Shown: piece by piece, positions 9,920 through 21,711 of the stretch
Layout of the letters: every line of letters begins with the position of its first letter
How positions within the stretch are numbered: position 1 is the stretch's first letter
Assembly: GCA_949358305.1 (NCBI GenBank)
Contig: OX442315.1
Location: 33,940,427-34,004,426 of the forward strand
Source of the DNA: Strigamia acuminata
Lineage: Eukaryota > Arthropoda > Chilopoda > Geophilomorpha > Linotaeniidae
Length of the DNA stretch: 64,000 bases
Direction of reading: 5' to 3'
Notes under the pieces: generated by a model
The model's database searches: none
The model's input: only the letters and a program-made list of their open reading frames with translations
Told to the model about the DNA's origin: nothing
Translations under genes and position numbers: made by a program

Positions 9920-12900
9920 TTAAAGCCTTTCGGTCAGCATTGACGACGATGAGTTTTCAGTTTTAAACCCGCTGTCATCCGTCGACTGTCCGGTTTGGTC
10001 GGCGCTCGTTGACACGTCGCCGCCAGCTCGTTTGTCGGTTTCTTTGACTTCCGTTACGGGCCCAGAATCGAGACTGGATGCAACGGATGGAGTTATTGCT
10101 TTCCCAGTCGTGTGCACCGAACACGGAGCTGTGTGCGGCGCGGCTTGATGCGCCACGCTCGAGGAGACGGTTCCGTTTTGACGTAACAGCAATTCTGGGC
10201 CGCCGCTGTATATGCCGTGGAAAAACTGCCACATGGGTTCCGATAGTTGAGCATGATCGGAACCTTTTTTGAGAAATAAAACAAAAATTACGTTGAGATT
10301 ATTTAATGAAAAAATGATGTCACGGTTCTTTTTATGTCTGGATGGTTCTTTCGAATTTATGACGAACTTTTCATGAATTTTTTATGAATTTTTAACGAAT
10401 TTTTGCAAATTTTTATGGCAGTTTTGTTGAATTTGACAAATTGTCAGATATTTCCAAATGTTGAATTTTTCTTCTAATTTTGTCACACATTTATCAAATA
10501 TTTGAAAATCTCGATGAACTTCGTCGATTTTTCGTCGAAATTGACAAATTTTTTACGACAATTCATTGAATATTTCCAAATGCTGTGGAATTTGTTCGAA
10601 TTTTGTCTAATTTGACAAATTTTCGTGTAATTCCACTCTCCATTAAAGCATGACACCATTCTATGTACAATATCAAATGTCAAATACTCACCAACTTTAA
10701 TTACTATCTGCCCACTTTTATTCTGAACAATTCCGCTATTTTCTATTGGACCTGGCGGTTCTGCAATTTTAATTTAAAAAAACACTCAATTTCTCCCAAA
10801 TTATTTAATTCTATCAATTTATTTCCAAACCATTATCTTTTCCTCTTGCAAAATTCTCCCATTGTCTAAACCAATTCATACTGATGGCGTAAATGACACC
10901 AGGCGACTCTTCCGCTTGGAAATCTTTATTCAACTGAAAAATAAAATAAAATAAAAATAAAAATAAGAATAAAATCATTTTCTAAAATTACTATTATTTT
11001 TTTTTTACTTTTATAAACGTATCTAATTCCTGTTTCTGCCGCCTCTCCAACAATTCCTGTTCCTGTTGACAAGTTGGACACACGTAGAGATGATTACACG
11101 CAGGACCACCTCCATAACTATCATGAAGGTATTCCCAAATCGCTTGCGACAAAACGATGCAGAGCTCCTCCACATAGCTGGCTTTGAACGGCGGAACACC
11201 TCCATGTTGGCATAGAAAATCCGTGTTAGTTATTGGACCTGGTACTGCGAACGAATTAAATTTGGTAACCCATTGCTTCGATACATAAAACTGCATTAAA
11301 CTAGGCTGAAAAGTACAAAATTAGTCATTAATTCATCACTAAAAACACAAAAAATGTCGAAAAATTACTTCTTTTTTACTAATCTCCATTAATTCTATCG
11401 CACGTTGCCGTTTTCTGTTCATTTCTTCAGACGCTTTTCTGAAATTCAATGTAAAATTTCCATAAATTAGATGATTTTATGTCAAAATTTTCTTTAATTG
11501 GAAGATTTTACGTCAAAATTTCCATGAATTGGATGATTTTATGCCAAAATTTCCATGAATTCAATGATTTTATGCCAAAATTTCCATGAATTCAATGATT
11601 TTATGCCAAATTTTCCATGAATTCAATGATTTTATGCCAAAATTTCCATGAATTCAATGATTTTATGCCAAAATTTCCATGAATTCAATGATTTTATGCC
11701 AAAATTTCCATGAATTCAATGATTTTATGCCAAAATTTCCATGTATTCAATGATTTATGCCAAAATTTTCCGTTAGTTTAATAATTTTATCAAAATTTTC
11801 ATGAATTTAATGAGTTTACGGCAAAATTTTCATGAATTTAATGAGTTTACGGCAAAATTTTCATGAATTTAAAGTAGTTTTCACCTGTAAAACAGAACGT
11901 AAGCTTCACAATTGGCAACGGCTTGAGGATCTACTTCCGTCACGTATTGGTCGTCGAATTCGTACCATTGGTCGTTAATGCAATTTAATGCGTACGTTGT
12001 GTAATGGCCACCTGCCAATCGATATGTAAATTTTAACCATACACTTCGATCCACACGTTTCAATTATGTACCACCGGCAGTTCCATGATGGCATATGACT
12101 GCCACGAGGTCGTATAACGTCACTTCTGACGACGACTGATTGTACAAGAACGGCTGCATGTCTAAACCCTCCAACGGAAACGAAACGTACGTGCTTATTT
12201 TAGAAGAAAACATTACTTCGTGTCGAAACCGTTTCAGGTGAATGCAAAGAATCTGAAATAAGTTGCGAGTTAAAATACCATAATAAATAACAGCTCAGTA
12301 GGGGCCAGTAACGTGTATCAAATGTTTTCAAATGTCTATATTGCGTATTGTAACGTTCCATTTATGTTATTAATGTTGTTTTTCCTTTTTTCACGTTTTT
12401 AAAACTTGATTTCAACGTTTTATTCACGTTTTTTAGGTTTTAAAACCTGTTTTCAACGTTTTATTCCATTTTTCAGGGTTTAAAACCTGTTTTCAACGTT
12501 TTATTCACGTTTCTCAGGTTTTAAAACCTGTTTTCAACGTTTTAGTCACGTTTTTCGGGTTTTAAAACCTGTTTTCAACGTTTTATTCACGTTTTTCAAG
12601 TTTTAAAACCTGTTTTCAACGTTTTATTCCATTTTTCAGGTTTTAAAACCTGTTTTCAACGTTTTATTCACGTTTTTCAGGTTTTAAAACCTGTTTTCAA
12701 CGTTTTATTCTCGTTTCTCAGGTTTTAAAACCTGTTTTCAACGTTTTAATCACGTTTTTCGGATTTTAAAACCTGTTTTCAACGTTTTATTCACGTTTTT
12801 CGGGTTTTAAAACCTGTTTTCAACGTTTTATTCACGTTTTTCGGGTTTTAAAACCTGTTTTCAATATTTTATTCCAGTGTTATAATGTTTAATATGCTGT

Positions 12901-15900
12901 ATCACATTCCATTAGAATGTAACAAGATATAACGTAATAAAACACAGCCCATGTGATAAAATCATTCCCAATGTTTTGAAATTTTTACCTCCGGCAGGTC
13001 TAAAACCTTCGAATACTTAATTCCATTTCGTAATCTGCAAGATGCAACATTTCTTAAACTAATTGAGTATAAATATTGAGTTTGATTTCGTTAGCTAAAA
13101 ACTCACTTTTTGCATTTCTCGCAACTGTACATGTTGTCTCCTTTTAGTTCATCGGCGGAAAAAAAGGCGGCCAGACAATCCTGAAGACTAACGATCGGAC
13201 CCCACAACCAACTGAAACAAATTAATTAAGTAATTAACTTGACAAAAATATAAATAAAAATTATCCAACCTTTTCATCCAACCAAACATCCAGTTAAACC
13301 ATCCTTGATTATTATATACATCAGTGCAGGTACTTAAAGCCCCTTTTTGCGGACTCCCTTGTGAAGCGTGCAACACACTCAAATATTCCCGGCTAGGAAT
13401 AGGCAGCGACAAATCCTGGAATGTTTCTTTGGTTGTAGATACCTATTCAATTTAATTAAATCCAATTAAATATTTTTAAACTAAGTCAATTACTACTAAG
13501 TATTAGTGTTGCCATTGCTAACATACTGTAAGCTATAAAAGTAAGTTTTGCAAACTATATGTCTTAATAAGAAATAAATTGCCTAATTCTTGCTATTTTT
13601 GTTAATTTTACCTATTTTCAGTTATCAATTGCTAATTGACGCTTGATTGTTGCTATTTTCAGTTAATATTTGCTTATTTTTGACTGAATTTTGCTATTTT
13701 CGACTGAATTTTGCTATTTTCAGTTAATATTTGCTTATTTTTGACTGAAATGTGCTATTTTTGACTGAAATTTGCTATTTTTGACTGAATTTTGCTATTT
13801 TTGACTGAATTTTGCAATTTTTGACTGAATTTTGCTATTTTTGACTGAATTTCGCTATTTTCAGTTAATATTTGCTTATTTTTGACTGAATTTTGCTATT
13901 TTTGACTGAATTTTGCTATTTTTAATATTTGCTTATTTTTGACTGAATTTTGCTTATTTTTGACTGAATTTTGCTTATTTTTGACTGAATTTTGCTAATT
14001 TCAGTGAATGTTTGCTAACTTTTATACAATTTGCTATTTGTAGTGTTTTTAGTTTTATTTTTCACAGATTAAGTAATTTTCGATAATTTTCCACGTATTT
14101 CCACCATTTTAACCCAATCCTAGATAATTTCGGCTAATTTTCCATCGACTTCCCATCCATTACACAAATAGGTACATTAGTTTGTATTCTACTCACCCTG
14201 TCACACGTTAAGCACTGCACTGAACTAAGTATTTTCCCATCGAAAACATCCGATATGATACTCCGATACTTGCTCTGTTTTTTCTTTTTACTAGTTTTCG
14301 ACTGAGTAGATAAACCCATAACTTTGGTTTGCACGGGCGACAAATTCCCATTCAGACTTTTCCCTACTGGCAAACTGGGAATGCCTCCTTTAAGCGCGCG
14401 GTTTTTCTCCAATCCCAAGTCGTACGACAAACTCTTCTCCTGTTTCTCGCCACTGCCGCCACCCCCGTACGCCATGGAATCCGAGACCGCGTCGCTGTAG
14501 CGATCCACTTCCATATTATCGACCAAACTGCCCGAATCGTCGACGGAAATATTTTTCGTGTTGTTATCGAAGTAACGCGAATTATTGCTACTGTCTTTCA
14601 TCTTTTCCATCGCGTCCGAGTCCCTGTTCCCGCCGGCGCCGCATTTTGCGTTCTTATTGCGCGGTCTTAACGGGCGCATTTGGATTTCGTTCGTGTCGCC
14701 GCTTTCGTCGCTGTACGAACTCTTTTCGCTGCTCAAGCCCGAGTCGCACGTCTCGTATTCGGCTTCCGACTGACTCGATTCGTCCGATTCGACCACTTCC
14801 ATCTGAGGTTCGCAGGATGTAAAGTTGTTTGTATTCATTTCGAGGACTGGTTCCTTCAATTCTTCGTGCAACTGATCCATGAAACAGCGTAAAAATTCCT
14901 GAGAGTCCTACAATTAAGTTAAATTAAGTTAAATATCGTAAATTATTAAAAATTAATTTTTTTTTTACTTGTTGGGTGTATCCTCTAAACATCGGACAAA
15001 CCATTTTAATGCCGTAAGAAATAGTTGAAGGTACTACATAACTAGGCCTAAAATTCAATTTTATTTAACAAATAAATAATTTTGTATTATTCGTTTAATT
15101 AAACCTTTTTTTATGCCACATTTCCATCATTAACTTCATGTAGCTTTTTGATAAACCTGGTCTTTTTTCACTTCGGATAAAGGCAGAACAGTCCAGAAAG
15201 AACTGCGTTAAAGGCGGACTACGGTCAATGAAATCGATCAATTAAAATCAATTAAAATTGTTTTTCTTTTCGATCTATACCAGTTTGAAAGTGCCTGTAT
15301 AGCAGCATTCATGTAACATGTATTTCCTATATTTTGCAACCCAGTTAAACCTAATTTCAAATGAAAAATAAATAATTCAAACAAAAACAAAAAACGAAAT
15401 TCGACGATTGTTTCTCGTTTATACCTCGTGGTCTTAAGTTCTGATTTTCACATTCATCTTCGTCATCTGTATCTATGTCAGCAACGTAAACATTGGCACC
15501 AGATATCCTACGAACGGCTCCGGGTACAGCTGGTGTATTATTATCTAAAAACACCTCGCATTCGCACACGTAGCACCAAACGCGATAGGTGGTTAAGTTC
15601 AAGGTGAGACAGTGCTCTAATTTCTCCTATTTAATACAAAAGGAAATAAATTAATGCTTGAAAACCAATAAACGTTGCTAAAATAAGCACATTCAATGCT
15701 GGAATCAAAAACGGTCTTCAGGATACGCAAAAAATGCAACTAAAGGTCTATTTTTCACAAAAATTGACCAAAATGGTCAATTTTGTGTGCAATATTCAAT
15801 TTTAAGATGAAAAAAATGCATTTTTAAGCAAATCAAATGTAATTTTTATACCAAAGATACCTTTTTATGTACAAAAATGAATTTTTAAGCGCATGAATGT

Positions 15901-16438
15901 AATTTTTATACGAAAAATACCTTTTTATGTACAAAAATGCATTTTTTTTAATGAAAACAAATTAATAACAAGTGCTATTAGCTATGAAATCATCTTAATA
16001 CGTAATCATTTACTTTGAAATGAAGAGTACTGTGATCAACAACTTTTTCTCCACAGCCAACATAAAGGCAATCACGATGAAGACATGCCCACAAATTAAG
16101 ACCATGAGCTTCACAAGAATCACATTTTGACAACTACAAATTTTCCAAAAACAGAAAAATATTCATTAATAACCAACAAAATGTATATATTTACAGTCGA
16201 ACCTAGTTACAACGAATCGCAAAGGAAAAATTCGTTATATTAAAGGTATTCTATGGTCAACCAACCAAGTCATTTTTAAAAATCCGTTATAACAAAAATT
16301 CGACTGCATTTATAATTTATATTTATATCACACATCATAAACCTTTTGTTTTCGAATAATATCATCTTTGGTATAGTCTCCAAGTGTGGTAACGTGAGGA
16401 CAAGCACTAGACATTGCAATTACAGGTTGCAGATTCAT
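9920..16438 (-). CDS. USP33-like: USP20/USP33-type ubiquitin carboxyl-terminal hydrolase, 17 coding exons
   Basis: Exons (minus strand): 16343-16438, 16014-16133, 15425-15626, 15281-15350, 15105-15218, 14969-15047, 14197-14907, 13270-13442, 13107-13211, 12989-13034, 12075-12252, 11885-12011, 11369-11438, 11009-11305, 10831-10933, 10692-10760, 9920-10263. They sum to 2904 nt (967 aa) with all phases consistent. Domain order: N-terminal ZnF-UBP ([33 protein letters not shown]); catalytic domain with Cys box [15 protein letters not shown] (Cys codon 15316-15318) and His box [11 protein letters not shown] (His codon 12004-12006); then two DUSP domains ([28 protein letters not shown], then [11 protein letters not shown]). 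A long Ser/Asp-rich insert (exon 14197-14907) splits the catalytic domain, as in human USP20/33. It removes ubiquitin from substrates; human members act on membrane receptors and VHL-regulated proteins. A splice acceptor just upstream of the ATG implies a 5' UTR exon. Confidence 0.95.
11480..11880. repeat. 31-bp minisatellite in a USP intron
   Basis: Tandem units of about 31 bp with core TTTTATGCCAAAATTTCCAT, about 12 copies, more degenerate at the right end. The array fills the intron between the catalytic His exon and the next exon. Confidence 0.85.
12395..12870. repeat. About 40-bp minisatellite with embedded palindrome in a USP intron
   Basis: About 11-12 tandem units of 39-41 bp. Most carry the 14-base perfect palindrome AGGTTTTAAAACCT plus the spacer TTTTCAACGTTTTATTCACG. 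The array lies within the 736-base intron 12253-12988. Confidence 0.88.
13620..14030. repeat. About 21-bp minisatellite in a USP intron
   Basis: Tandem units with core TTTTTGACTGAATTTTGCTA and variants (CAGTTAATATTTGCTTAT) fill most of intron 13443-14196. Confidence 0.85.
16194..16309. mobile_element. Small Tc1/mariner-like MITE in USP intron 1
   Basis: CAGTCGAACCTAGTTACAAC at the left and a complementary end (CAGTCGAATTTTTGTTATAAC) at the right bracket about 116 bases. The left is preceded by TA. The arms are imperfect, so this is tentative. Confidence 0.4.
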
Positions 16439-18148
16439 TTGTCCTTCCTTTTAATCTAAATCAAACAAAATAAACACAAAATAAATACAAATTAAAAGAA
16501 ATAAAATTACATAATCGATTTTTTTATATTTATCCACATATTACGTAAGTTACAGACATTATACAATCTTTTACACATCAAAATCTCACAGCAATTAGAA
16601 TCTTAAATAGGTATTACTTGACACACGGAAAAATTATCAAAGTTCAATATCCGTCCAGTGTCGGGTCGTTTCGTCATTTCCGTTAAAAACCTCTCCGTTA
16701 AAACGATTTTCGGATGGAATCACGCGTGTTCCTGATTAGGAAATCCGTTGTGAAGAAGGAAGATGAAGGGGAATTAAGTGTCTGGTTCCTATCGGCGTTT
16801 TATATCAATTTCACGTGTACGAATTTGCGGCTGAAATGGATGCGGTTTTTATCAGAATTTTTGCTTTACCTGGTTTCACCCGTTCAGGTGTTGGTGGAAT
16901 TAACTTGGAGTTACTGATTAGTGTTGTAATATCAACCCATTTTGCTGCGGCGTTAAATTCATCACGTAAAGACCGATTAAAAGCACGTCACTAACGACTA
17001 CAAGTCAAATGAATGAGCGACTATGAGAACAACATGGGAGTTACGGCGAGCTTTTGCGCCATCTAACGAGGCAGTTTAGCGCTAATGAATACAGCCTCGT
17101 TTTGGGTTATTGCATTTTATACTTCCTCCGATAGAAATTATTTCGAAATAAATGTATCTGGTGTAGTTTGGAACTGTCAAACATGATTTATTGTTATCAA
17201 ATAACTTACAAAGCAAATTAATATAAAATTATATTTTTTTGTGCTTTTTTTGTAGACACAATTACATTTCCATGAACGAACAGCCATTTTATCAAATGAC
17301 TGTGCAAAAAATACAATTCTTTAAATAGAGAAATCAAATCACTGCTTGTGTTAGTCAAAATTTGTAATCCAAAAAATATAATTTTTTTGTAAAAAACAAA
17401 TATATATACAAACTTAAATTTTGAGATTGTCTTCTCCTCCATCCAAGATAACTACCAAACAAGAGAAAATCCATCCCTCCTAACATCAATTTACGTAATT
17501 TTATTTTAATTTAAAAATTAAAAAAAAAATCTAAGATTCTTTTTCAAATAAATTCATAAACGTATTACCCGTAAATGCTCCATTAGAACGCGGGTGTTTT
17601 ATTGACAAAACTTAGATGCGTGGTCAATTTATACATTTAGTCATTTTGTTCAAATTAGATATTGAATTTACTCGTTTTGTTTATTTTTAATGTTGAATTT
17701 TGTCATTTGTTCAACAAAAAGTCTCAAATTTTACCACCAGATAGCATTTTTTGTTTTTAATAATACAAATAAATTTCTGTTACTACTAACACACCATAAG
17801 ATATTAAATTTCAAAAAGTTATTATCGTATAAATACACTTATCTTTTAGATAAAAGACTACATACATAAAGTACAACTTTTCACACCTATTATCAGTTGA
17901 CTAACCCTTTGCACCCTTTCATTTAGCTCCAATTTTAATGTCTACCTGAAACATTGACCCAATTGTAGGTGTAAAGAGTTAGTTTACATACAGAATTGTA
18001 AAGGATCCCACGTCCTAAGAGCATTTACAGTGATTTAATTAGGCACTTGAGCGCTACGCATCGCAGCATACTCGACATAAAATTCAAACCAACAGTTTGA
18101 ATAAATTATCTAATCGAATAAACGAATCCACAACGGCGCTCCAACCAA
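16439..18148. other. Intergenic: USP 5' flank and brainiac-2 3' flank
   Basis: I see no conserved coding sequence. A possible 5' UTR donor for the USP gene (CAG then GTAAAG on the minus strand) lies near 16870. The 67-residue frame at 16714-16917 has no recognisable domain. The rest is AT-rich, and 18035-18148 is the 3' region of the next gene. Confidence 0.5.
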
Positions 18149-19225
18149 TCAATTGTTCCCTAAACCATCCTGTTCGTTCCAAATTCTCGTGAGCCGGCCG
18201 GGATCATCGTAGCCGTGCACCGCGATAACATTCGCGTAACTCTTCTTCGAATACCCTTTCTGCCAATTGTAAAAGAAATCGCTGTGGATCGGGTTGATCT
18301 TCATCTTCCTCGCGATCAAGCCCAAAAACACATCGTCGAATCGGAAGTGCTTCGTAAACATACTTCCGTAATACAGCTGCACGAGCGCTTCGTACGACAG
18401 TACGAAAGAGCCGGCGTTGACGAACGGCGGGTAATGAGTGAACGGATACTCGTCCACCGAAATGTACCATTTGCTGAACTGCGTCCGCACCGGGGACACC
18501 AGAAACACACTTCCGGCGAACATCACTTTGGGAACATCCGTTTTGCTCGCGTCTCGGCCTATTTCCGGGTAGCTCAACGGGTTCCGTACGAACCGAAGTA
18601 AGTTTTTGATCGACACGTACATGTCGTCGTCCGAAAAGAGAATAAACTGCGCGTTTTTGCAGTTTTGGACGACCCAGCGAATCCCCTGCATCGTTTTGAT
18701 CGTGTTGTTGAAATACGCGTCGACGAAATCCGACTGCAAGATGTCGCCGTGTTTCTCGTGCTCGTCCGCGATCGAATTCTCTAATCGTTCGCTGCGAGCG
18801 GACGATCCGAGTAGAAACATGATGCGGATTTCCACGTTCGGGATGCGCAGTTCCTGTCCCCACGTTCTGCGGATGGCGCCGCGGTTGCCTCGATGATGTA
18901 ACGCCGATTTGACTAATATTAGGAGGTCGATTGGTCCCTTCGTGCCCCTCGAATCGAGACATTTGGTCTTGTTGAAGCGAATGAACGTGTAGTTGGTCAT
19001 TGCGTAGGGTTTCACGTCGGGAATTTGTCCGGAGCGCAATTGAGACACGTATTTCGGGATGTCACCTTCCAAAGGATACGTGAATTCGCTGAAGTAGTCT
19101 CTGGTGGAGAAATAAGTGAACAATCCGCAGTATTTGAGGAGCAAAAGAAGCCAGAGGACGAAAGCACACGCGATCCATTTGGTCGGATAACGTTTCAGTA
19201 ATCGGATGATTGTGGAGGAATTCAT
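18149..19225 (-). CDS. brn-like: Brainiac-family beta-1,3-glycosyltransferase (GT31), copy 2
   Basis: 358 residues from the ATG at 19225. The frame continues upstream only through TTG and an apparent intron, so I use this ATG. Type II topology: basic tail (LLKRYPTKW), membrane anchor at about residues 14-32, stem, and GT31 domain. Family motifs are ILVKSALHHRGNRGAIRRTWG, VEIRIMFLLG, FNNTIKTMQG, metal-binding LFSDDDMYVS, VDEYPFTHYPPFVNAGSF and RFDDVFLGL. It is clearly related to copy 1 at 8521-9621, so one is a local duplicate, now inverted relative to the other across the USP gene. Predicted Golgi beta-1,3-GlcNAc or Gal transfer to glycolipids or glycans; the exact specificity is unknown. Confidence 0.92.
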   Translation of the reverse strand: MNSSTIIRLLKRYPTKWIACAFVLWLLLLLKYCGLFTYFSTRDYFSEFTYPLEGDIPKYVSQLRSGQIPDVKPYAMTNYTFIRFNKTKCLDSRGTKGPIDLLILVKSALHHRGNRGAIRRTWGQELRIPNVEIRIMFLLGSSARSERLENSIADEHEKHGDILQSDFVDAYFNNTIKTMQGIRWVVQNCKNAQFILFSDDDMYVSIKNLLRFVRNPLSYPEIGRDASKTDVPKVMFAGSVFLVSPVRTQFSKWYISVDEYPFTHYPPFVNAGSFVLSYEALVQLYYGSMFTKHFRFDDVFLGLIARKMKINPIHSDFFYNWQKGYSKKSYANVIAVHGYDDPGRLTRIWNEQDGLGNN

Positions 19226-19242
19226 GTTCGACAAAATGGAGT

Positions 19243-19323
19243 CTAAAGTGAAATTAGAATTAGAATGATTAATTTTTTTACCAAAAATAATAAATAATAT
19301 TGTTGTAGCGGTGGGATGTTTTA
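19243..19323 (-). other. Probable 5' UTR intron of brainiac-like copy 2
   Basis: On the minus strand GTAAAACATCC begins at 19323 and TTTCACTTTAG ends at 19243, 17 bases before the start codon. An 81-bp intron is typical for this window. Confidence 0.5.
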
Positions 19324-19325
19324 CC

Positions 19326-20959
19326 AAATTATAAAAGCAAATGAAAGAACGATAAGTTCATGATGAGCGTCCTATTTTGAACCTGTTTTGTCTTTCAAAA
19401 CGCCGTGCGGCCTATTTCCATACGTTCTGCGCATTGAGTTGGTGTCCTATAAAGTGAATGGGAGGCTCGACGGGAGGGCAGATTCCGCACGTTTTTCGTG
19501 GTCGTTGAAGAAGATAGTTGCATGGTTACATATCACCGCCTTGCGGCAACTTTCTGCAGATGGCGCTTTTTCGCTTTGGCGCATTTTTATGCGTCAGTGT
19601 TTATTGGAGGGAATTTTGAATTGCCAAACCATGCGCAGAACAATGCGCGTTGAATCTTCGCAGGTTTACAGCGCCATCTCTGATATATCATCACCGAATT
19701 TTATTACTTTTGTAGATGGTTTTCGATTGCCTCGATTTGTCATTCTAAATTTGGAGTTCATGGTAGTTCAAAAATGACTAAAATTAAGTCAATTGCTAAT
19801 TTTGAGGCTCGATTTGATTTCACATTGAATTTTTCTGGGAATGAGGAATGAAATTATGATTCTATCGTGGATTAGGTTTATCTGATGACAGATGGTGCGC
19901 AGATGGTGCGCAGCTCTTTGGCAATTGTGCCCGTTTGTCACAAACTTATACAGTATTTTTATACATTTATATTTTCCAAATTCCTCACTGGTCTGCACTT
20001 CGTCCACCTTTGATTTCGATTTCGAACAAATTCGATAAATTTTTGAAAAAAACTGTTTATTGTTTATGTTACGGTATAACAAACACCTAAAACACTTGCA
20101 CAAGACGACTGTGTACTTTGTTAGTAGAGCTTCCATTAGCCAAACTAATTGGAACGTGTTCGTATGGGTGTTCATAAAACCGATTTGTTGCATTATTGGA
20201 CATTAAATTCATGTTCAATCCTGCCCACATAAAATGTTCTTGCTACTGCACATGACTAGCACGAACATTTCAAGTGAGCAGGATTGTACAGACTGTAAAA
20301 GAGACGGAAGGATACCGTTTGGTTATAGTTTAAGCTCATAAAAAGGTGTTTTGGCAGCCGTATTGTATACATATATCATGTTGTTTGATCAGGCTTTAAT
20401 TAAATTTCAACCAAGTAATTCCACTAGCTCCAAGTCGGTTTATTTTCACTGCCAGTTAGTGAAACCAGCATGTGGGTAGATTGCACCACGTATTAAGGTT
20501 TACCTTGGCCTTACCATCTGACACAGAAGGCAAGGCCAAGGCAATTCTATTGTTATTTTGTTATTATTATTATTTTTTATTTTTTGTATATAAAGTAAAA
20601 CACCTATAATTGTGAATTATCATTAGTTGTTATTGAACAATAACTGTAGAAATTATTGTATAGAAACAAAAGAATAAACAAACCGAGTATGCGGTGAACA
20701 ACTGATACACGTTGAGGCGTGTTCTAAGCTTATTACTTACACAAAATAAATGTACACGTGGAATACTTCAAATGGTGCCCTAATTGTGTGTTTGCGAGTT
20801 GTTAGTGGCGAGTTGTCTGCAGTGGTCACACGACCAGCGGCAGAGGTGCCCTCACGCAGCTGGTGGGAATTAACCATTTTGGCGTGTGCGCGTTGCCAAA
20901 GTAACGTCCAACGTTATTTTTTTGGCGATAACGCAACGTATTGCGTTATTCCGACAAAA
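19326..20959. other. Intergenic, no gene recognised
   Basis: A 129-residue plus frame at 19388-19777 and a 134-residue minus frame at 19789-20193 show no domain or family motif. Short inverted pieces (CCTTGGCC.. and GGCCAAGG, 20500-20540) suggest decayed mobile DNA. Confidence 0.4.
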
Positions 20960-20961
20960 TA

Positions 20962-21452
20962 GAGAGTTTGCGGGATGCATTTTTCCCTTATTTTTCTCTA
21001 CGTTACACTATTTTAGTGCCATATCGTAAGGGAAAAATCTTTAGTGTATCGTTTTCAACACTAAATTAAAATATAGCGCAGCCAATCAGAATTGAGAACA
21101 CTATATTGTTAGCTCCGCCCATCGCAAATGGCGATTATTTTGTTGTCCCGATCAAACACATCACAGTCTTAGGTATGTAGATTGAATGATAAGTGAGGAC
21201 AAAATTGAATTTTAGGCCCAAAACCATACTTTGTAGGCATAATAATGGAATTTTATGCAGAAATTTGCACATTTACGCCCCCAAATTGAATTTTTAGGCC
21301 CAAAATTACTAACTGTCAGTAGTTGGCTGAAATAGTGTAGTGATAAGGAAAAAGTGCCGCCTGCAAAAACTTAATTTATCATTTTTCCCTTACACTATTT
21401 TTATACCGTATAGTCTTTAACTGTAAGGGAAAAATGCATCCCGCAAACTCTC
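20962..21452. mobile_element. TA-flanked MITE with long perfect inverted ends
   Basis: GAGAGTTTGCGGGATGCATT plus TTTCCCTTA at the left is the exact complement of the right end. Both are flanked by TA (20960-20961, 21453-21454). The 491-bp interior is non-coding with short tandem pieces around AATTTTAGGCCCAAAA. TA flanks suggest a Tc1/mariner-mobilised MITE, and the clean ends suggest recent movement. Confidence 0.8.
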
Positions 21453-21711
21453 TAATAAGAGATATACCATAAAAATAAAAAATAAAAGGCAAAATTCAAA
21501 ATATCATTTTATTGTATTATGTATTATTGTATTATCTACTTGTATTATGTATTGCTTTCTGTCGTTTATAAGCAAATACATCATTTGTTCATTGGTTTTA
21601 AATGTTTTAATTATTTCTTTTAACTCAACCAAACACTTCATGTAAGTTATTTCAAAGTGTTAATTATAAAACTCTATATACACATCACATTTTTTTTACA
21701 AAATTATATCT

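Noticed and set aside
19226-19327. Longer N-terminus for brainiac-like copy 2
   Set aside because: It begins at a TTG and includes an apparent 5' UTR intron; the ATG at 19225 gives a standard type II protein.
19388-19777. 129-residue plus-strand frame
   Set aside because: No recognisable motif, no splice or poly(A) support and average composition.
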